Assembly (NCBI GenBank): GCA_048594375.1
Contig: JBMDXK010000041.1
Coordinates: 1 to 64,000, forward strand
From: JBMDXK01 sp048594375
GTDB taxonomy: Bacteria; Pseudomonadota; Alphaproteobacteria; Rhizobiales; Methylopilaceae
Length of the DNA stretch: 64,000 nucleotides
Direction of reading: 5' to 3'
A program made the position numbers and the translations under genes. Shown piece by piece: positions 59,808 through 64,000 of the stretch (positions are counted from its first letter, which is position 1; each line of letters opens with the position of its first letter). The notes below the pieces were generated by a model. The model saw only the letters and a list, made by a program, of their open reading frames with translations, did not search any database and was not told where the DNA came from.

Positions 59808-60172
59808 TTAATTCTCCTCAGGCTCAATGCAGTTAGGATAAGTGTGGGTGTGCCATGCTTTCTCAGGGTCTGCAAGGGGCGCCACAGGGCATTCAACATC
59901 AATTTAGATAGCAGCTTCACCGCTGAAGTGTAAAGCAATGTATCAGGCAGCAGAGAATTTTTCTTGAAAGTGAGAGCAGGCAGTCTCGCATCCGCCACTG
60001 TATAAAACCGAGTCCAAAAAAGAGTGGTTTCAATTAAGAAATTGGCATGAAACCACGATAACTTTTCCTTTTTAGGCAATTTCATCACAGCTACCCGCAG
60101 GGCAACGCAAAGCAGAAAAAATCGCGTACACTTTTGCTGCAATGGCTATAGAATACACTCTTGTAGAAGAGT
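59808..60172 (-). pseudogene. Decayed DUF2948 gene upstream of hisD
   Basis: In many alphaproteobacteria a DUF2948 gene precedes hisD. Here the intergenic stretch still reads like one, but in broken frames. Near the start, one frame gives AAKVYAIFSALRC, and another gives VAVMKLPKKEKLSWFHANF, like the family's 'DAEDLA..SA..QDA' and 'LPKE+RF...NRF' segments. Later VADARLPALTFKKN shifts into YIALHFSGEAAI, stop (59904-59906), IDVECPVAPLADPEKAW, then HTHTYPNCIEPEEN and a stop at 59808-59810. The last part matches 'FAGGGAIRLEVEC...DLG.AW' of the family. At least two frameshifts and one stop are needed. The hisD ribosome site lies in its last codons. Confidence 0.6.
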
Positions 60173-60267
60173 TTTTTAAACTGGATGGAACATTCGACAA
60201 AGCTTCATTTTAGCGAGGAACAAGGTGCAGTGTTGCTCAAGACGCATGTGCAGGCGTTACTGAGAGA
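60173..60267. other. Short intergenic region between the DUF2948 remnant and glnD
   Basis: Ninety-five bases with no gene. It holds the 3' side of glnD and may include the former promoter of the DUF2948-hisD unit. I see no clear terminator. Confidence 0.3.
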
Positions 60268-63015
60268 TTATTTTTTAACGCTTCCCAGCCGTTTTTGCTG
60301 TTTGAAGGCATCAAGCAATTTTTCACGGATGTCGCTGTGTAAGGCGGTATCAGTGATTTTTTCCCCGTGTGCATCAGTAACATAAAATACGTCCACCGCT
60401 CTTTCGCCAAATGTAGCGATATGTGCAGAGGCAATATTTAAATTGAGTGCTGAAATTTCAGCGGTCAGATCATGCAGCAAGCCTGGTCGATCGAGGCCTG
60501 AAACTTCAATCACCGTGTGGCGATCAGACCAGGAATTTGTAACCATGGCGTGGGGTTCGACAGTGAACGGACGAATACGTTTTTGCCGTTGTGCGATGCG
60601 CTGGTTAACCGCATCGTGAAAACCGTTTTTACCCGCGATGGTCAGTTCGAGGTTGGCGCAGAGTTTTTCTGCAAAGCGTGCCTCATCGTCATCATGTTCA
60701 AAGGTGCGGTTAATGAAAATCGTGTCCAGTGCCATGCCATCGGTGGTAGTATTGATATAGGCATCCATAATATTGGCACCGGCTGCTGCACAGGCTCCTG
60801 CAAGCTGTGAGAGCAAACGTAAATTATCGGGTGCCAGAACGGTAATTTCAGTCACAGAGCGAAAAGCATCGGAAGTCCAGTGCGTTGCAATGGCACGTTT
60901 TTCCCGCGCGGATTTACGCATGAATTGTGCGTGGCTAACCTGCCGCACCAGATCAACCTTCAGCCAGTAGGGTGGAAAATGCCGTTCAACATGGGCTTTT
61001 ACTTCATGTTCTGGCCAGTCTTTCAGTGCGTAGGCAAGGTTATCTTGCGCTGCCTTGACGCGTTCGCTCCGGTCAAGGGCGGAGTGTCCTCCTGCCAGAA
61101 CCACTTCCGCTTCCCAATAAAGCATCCGCAGAAGCTGACCTTTCCATCCGTTCCAGACACCGGGGCCAACGGCTTTGATATCGGCGACCGTAAGAATAAG
61201 CAGCAACTTGAGACGTTCAGGCGTTTGCACAATATTGATAAAGTCGGTAATGGTGCGCGGGTCCGATAAATCCCGCGACTGCGCAATAATCGACATCAGC
61301 AGATGATGCTGGATCAGCCATGCCACCGTTTCCGTATCCGAGGGAGAGAGGCCAAGGCGCGGGCATAGGCGGCGCGCTACACGGGCGCCAGCAGTAGAAT
61401 GATCTTCCGGGCGGCCTTTGGCAATGTCGTGCAAGAAAACCGCCACATACAGCGCTTTGCGGTGTTCCAGTTCAGGGATGATATCGGTGATAAGCGGATG
61501 CTCATGCCCAAGTCTTCCGGCATCAAGATCAGCAAGGATACCAACAGAGCGCAAAAGATGTTCGTCCACGGTATAGTGATGATACATATTAAACTGCATC
61601 AGCGCGATAATCCGTCCAAAATCAGGAATAAAGCGTCCTAAAAGGCCGGTTTCGTTCATGCTGCGCAAGAGCTTTTCAGGGGCAGTTTTAGAACAAAGAA
61701 TTTCAAGAAACAGGGCATTTGCTTCCGCATTCTCACGGAGCTGCTGCGTCACAAGCTTCAGGGATTGTGTTATAAGCCGCAAGGCATCTGGGTGCAGCGC
61801 CACGTTCATTTTAGCTGCGGCGTGGAAAAAACGGATGAGATTGACCGGATCTTTGGTAAAGGCATCGTGCGAACGCACGCTCAGGCGCTCATTTGCGATG
61901 ACGAAATCGGAGTCAGCAGGCAGCAATTCACACACTGTGTGTTGGGTATCATCCAGAGCGGCTAGAATAGGGCGGTCTTTGGCATGTTCTGCTTCGAGCG
62001 CGGCGCAAATAATTGCAGTAAAATCACCCACATCTTTTGCCGCAAGAAAGTAATGTTTCATGAAACGTTCCACATCCTTGGCGCCGGGATGAGGTTTATA
62101 GCTGAGAAGCTGGGCGATTTGCGGTTGAAGATCAAATGTCAGCCGTTCTTCAGCGCGGTTGGCTATAAAATGCAAATGACAGCGCACAGCCCACAGCATA
62201 CTTTCGCACGCGCGGAATCGGCGCAATTCCTGTGTGGTGAAAAGGCCTTTTTCTACCAGGTCGGAAATGTTGCGCACCCGATACACATATTTGGAAATCC
62301 AGAAGAGGGTATTCAGATCCCGCAAACCGCCTTTGCCTTCTTTGACATTCGGCTCCACCATATAGCGTGAACCGCCGGTGCGCAGGTGCCGTGTTTCCCG
62401 CTCATTGAGTTTTGCTGCAACAAATTCAGCTTCTGTTCCCGGTGCAATTTCACTATCAAAGCGGGTATCCAGCTGTGCGGCAAGAGCGGTATCCCCACAG
62501 AGAAAACGGGCTTCAAGCATCGAGGTGCGAATGGTCATGTCGCTGAGCCCAAGACGGACACAATCATCCAGCGAGCGAATGGCATAGCCAACTTTCAAGC
62601 CAGCATCCCATAGAATATAAAGCATTGCCTCCACAATACTTTCACCCCACTTGGAAGGGTTTTGAGGAGTCAGGAAGAGCAGATCGACATCAGAGAAGGG
62701 GGCAAGTGTGCCGCGTCCATAGCCACCAACGGCCATTACGGCAATAGGTTCAGAAGATGCCCCATCGGCGGGAGGAAACAGTTCTTCTGTGGCGTGGGCA
62801 TAAATCGCCTGAACAGTTTCATCCATCAACACGCAGAGATTTTGCGCACATACGGTGCCGCGCCGGTCTTTTTCCAAGGCCAGACGGGCTCGCTCACGGC
62901 CTTCAAGCAAGGCGTGTCGCACGAAGCGTGCTGCTTTGACAAAGCCCTCTGGTGCGCGTTTGCGCGATGTGGGTGCAAGCGAAGCCAGTTGTTGGCGGAG
63001 TGATACGGTATTCAT
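60268..63015 (-). CDS. glnD: [Protein-PII] uridylyltransferase / uridylyl-removing enzyme
   Basis: Nitrogen sensor that uridylylates PII proteins when glutamine is low and reverses this when it is high. It is 915 residues long. The nucleotidyltransferase domain has GGYGRGTLAPFSDVDLLFLT (about 94-113) with catalytic D106 and D108. The GlnD-PII region has NVKEGKGGLRDLNTLFWISK. The HD domain has ALYVAVFLHDIAKGRPEDHS (uridylyl-removing site). Two ACT domains follow near 725-800 and 835-905 (VSGLDRPGLLHDLTAEISAL). It lies 5 bases downstream of the M20 gene, so the two are likely co-transcribed. Confidence 0.97.
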   Translation of the reverse strand: MNTVSLRQQLASLAPTSRKRAPEGFVKAARFVRHALLEGRERARLALEKDRRGTVCAQNLCVLMDETVQAIYAHATEELFPPADGASSEPIAVMAVGGYGRGTLAPFSDVDLLFLTPQNPSKWGESIVEAMLYILWDAGLKVGYAIRSLDDCVRLGLSDMTIRTSMLEARFLCGDTALAAQLDTRFDSEIAPGTEAEFVAAKLNERETRHLRTGGSRYMVEPNVKEGKGGLRDLNTLFWISKYVYRVRNISDLVEKGLFTTQELRRFRACESMLWAVRCHLHFIANRAEERLTFDLQPQIAQLLSYKPHPGAKDVERFMKHYFLAAKDVGDFTAIICAALEAEHAKDRPILAALDDTQHTVCELLPADSDFVIANERLSVRSHDAFTKDPVNLIRFFHAAAKMNVALHPDALRLITQSLKLVTQQLRENAEANALFLEILCSKTAPEKLLRSMNETGLLGRFIPDFGRIIALMQFNMYHHYTVDEHLLRSVGILADLDAGRLGHEHPLITDIIPELEHRKALYVAVFLHDIAKGRPEDHSTAGARVARRLCPRLGLSPSDTETVAWLIQHHLLMSIIAQSRDLSDPRTITDFINIVQTPERLKLLLILTVADIKAVGPGVWNGWKGQLLRMLYWEAEVVLAGGHSALDRSERVKAAQDNLAYALKDWPEHEVKAHVERHFPPYWLKVDLVRQVSHAQFMRKSAREKRAIATHWTSDAFRSVTEITVLAPDNLRLLSQLAGACAAAGANIMDAYINTTTDGMALDTIFINRTFEHDDDEARFAEKLCANLELTIAGKNGFHDAVNQRIAQRQKRIRPFTVEPHAMVTNSWSDRHTVIEVSGLDRPGLLHDLTAEISALNLNIASAHIATFGERAVDVFYVTDAHGEKITDTALHSDIREKLLDAFKQQKRLGSVKK

Positions 63016-63020
63016 GGATT

Positions 63021-64000
63021 TTAAATCAGTGTGCGTTCAACCAGATGTTTCCAATAAGCTATCCCGACCGGCAAGATGGCATCGTTAAAATTGTAAGCGG
63101 GATGGTGCAGATTGGCCGAATCGCCATTGCCAAGAAAGACCATGGCGCCAGGACGTTTTTCCAGCATGAATGCAAAATCTTCTGCGCCCATTGATGGCGG
63201 TGTGTGCGGATCAACCGCATGATCTCCCACAACAATGCGGGCAATGCTGGCAGCATGTTCTGTCTGCAAGGGGTGGTTTACAGTTACGGGGTAATCACGC
63301 ACATAGTTGATGGCAGCATGGGCGCCAAAGGCGTGCGCGGTCGTGGTTACAATCTGGCGAATCCGCTCTTCCAGAATATCCCGTACCGCAGGATTAAGGC
63401 TTCGCGCTGTGCCTTTCATACGGACGGTTTGGGGGATGACATTATCCACCATGCCTGCTTGCAGAACTGTGATAGAAACCACTGCGGATTCAAGCGGATC
63501 AACGGAACGGCCAATAACCGATTGCAAGGCGGTAATAATATGCGCGGCTGCAAGCACCGGATCCACGCAAAGATGCGGACGTGCCGCATGGCCTCCGCGC
63601 CCCGTAACCTCAATGTGCAGCCGGTCTGCCGAGGCCATCATGGCACCGGAACGCATGGCAAAATGCCCGAGCGGAATGCCGGGAAAATTATGCATTCCAT
63701 ACCCTTCTTCAATGCCAAACTGCTCCATAAGGCCATCATCCAGCATAGCTTTTGCCCCCGCACCTCCTTCTTCCGCAGGTTGGAAAATCAACGCCACTGT
63801 ACCGCAAAAGTCCCGTGTCTGGCAGAGCAGGGCGGCGGCACCCAGCAGCATCGCCATATGCCCGTCATGGCCACAGGCGTGCATTTTTCCGGCATGAAGC
63901 GAGGCATAAGAGAGGCCGGTTTCTTCTAAGATGGGCAAGGCATCCATATCGGAGCGAAGCCCAATGGTGCGCGGGGTTCTGCCCGGGGCAGGGGAAAGCT
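63021..64000 (-). CDS. M20-family amidohydrolase (hippurate hydrolase-like), 5' end beyond window
   Basis: Zinc peptidase/aminoacylase-type enzyme of the M20D group, which cleaves N-acyl amino acids or similar amides. The reading frame runs to the window edge, so the N-terminus is missing; the first visible residues are PGRTPRTIGLRSDMDALPIL. Metal-binding motifs are HACGHDGHMAMLLGAAALL and QPAEEGGAGAKAMLDDG, with catalytic Glu in the EEGG pair. MHNFPGIPLGHFAMRSG, TGRGGHAARPHLCVDPVLAA and the C-terminal SMGAEDFAFML complete the fold. It stops 5 bases before glnD. The substrate cannot be told from sequence. Confidence 0.9.
   Translation of the reverse strand, partial: LSPAPGRTPRTIGLRSDMDALPILEETGLSYASLHAGKMHACGHDGHMAMLLGAAALLCQTRDFCGTVALIFQPAEEGGAGAKAMLDDGLMEQFGIEEGYGMHNFPGIPLGHFAMRSGAMMASADRLHIEVTGRGGHAARPHLCVDPVLAAAHIITALQSVIGRSVDPLESAVVSITVLQAGMVDNVIPQTVRMKGTARSLNPAVRDILEERIRQIVTTTAHAFGAHAAINYVRDYPVTVNHPLQTEHAASIARIVVGDHAVDPHTPPSMGAEDFAFMLEKRPGAMVFLGNGDSANLHHPAYNFNDAILPVGIAYWKHLVERTLI

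Noticed and set aside
59756..60142. A 128-codon open stretch reading through the hisD start
   Set aside because: It overlaps hisD out of frame. The parts that resemble a real protein belong to the decayed DUF2948 gene and need frame changes, so it is reported as a pseudogene and not a gene.
1..64000. Search for tRNA, rRNA, CRISPR arrays, insertion sequences and prophage genes
   Set aside because: No transposase, integrase or phage structural protein is encoded, and no regularly spaced repeats or RNA gene features were seen by eye. A dedicated tRNA scan was not possible.

Overview
The window is a chromosomal segment of an alphaproteobacterium. Supporting signs are a Mur/Fur-type C-terminus ahead of plsC, ALAS-type HemA, Irr-like boxes at bfr and bfd, CtrA-like TTAA-N7-TTAA boxes, DUF6468/MotE-type flagellar partners, Omp25/31-type beta-barrels and a PodJ-like Sel1 protein. 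Base composition is moderate with AT-rich islands. I see no tRNA, rRNA, CRISPR array, insertion sequence or phage gene. I cannot name the genus. Gene order and domain content mix features known from Hyphomicrobiales and Rhodospirillales.

Layout. 0-5.7 kb: fur tail, plsC, bacterioferritin, then a minus-strand block hemW-rdgB-rph and pyrD, and a small membrane protein. 5.7-21.1 kb: motility and envelope. This holds cheZ, two orphan proteins of unknown function, an L,D-transpeptidase, a DUF2945 protein, a 1195-residue TPR protein, the minus-strand operon fliL-fliM-DUF6468-motE and the divergent plus-strand operon flgF-flgG-flgA-flgH. The divergent control region carries a sigma54-type promoter and two CtrA-like boxes. 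21.1-26.8 kb: a YaiI/YqxD-family gene, rpe, an AT-rich island with an 811-residue acidic repeat protein of unknown function, and hemA. 27-36 kb: capsule exporter kpsM-kpsT-kpsE, three Omp25/31 paralogs, yejB-yejE permeases and a DUF305 protein. 36-42.2 kb: a membrane GT2 glycosyltransferase, the phosphate regulators phoR, phoU and phoB (no pst transporter, a Pho box before phoU) and bfd. 42.5-47 kb: a PodJ-like coiled-coil/Sel1 protein behind CtrA-like boxes. 47.5-58.5 kb: fatty-acid beta-oxidation genes, a DUF4212 subunit, mscL and a CrbR/CrbS-type two-component pair. 58.5-64 kb: hisD with a decayed DUF2948 gene just upstream, glnD, and the 3' part of an M20 amidohydrolase.

How it fits together. 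Iron: bfr and bfd sit 41 kb apart, yet each has an Irr-like box upstream and a copy of the same palindromic element downstream, so they look like one regulatory pair. Cell cycle and polarity: CtrA-like boxes precede both the flagellar operons and the podJ-like gene. Acetate and fatty acids: beta-oxidation genes neighbour a CrbSR-type regulator, which in other bacteria controls acetate use. Signs of gene loss are the DUF2948 remnant, yejBE without yejA/yejF, pho regulators without pst, and a DUF4212 subunit without its symporter partner. The least explained coding material is the 811-residue repeat protein and the two orphans flanking cheZ and the L,D-transpeptidase.
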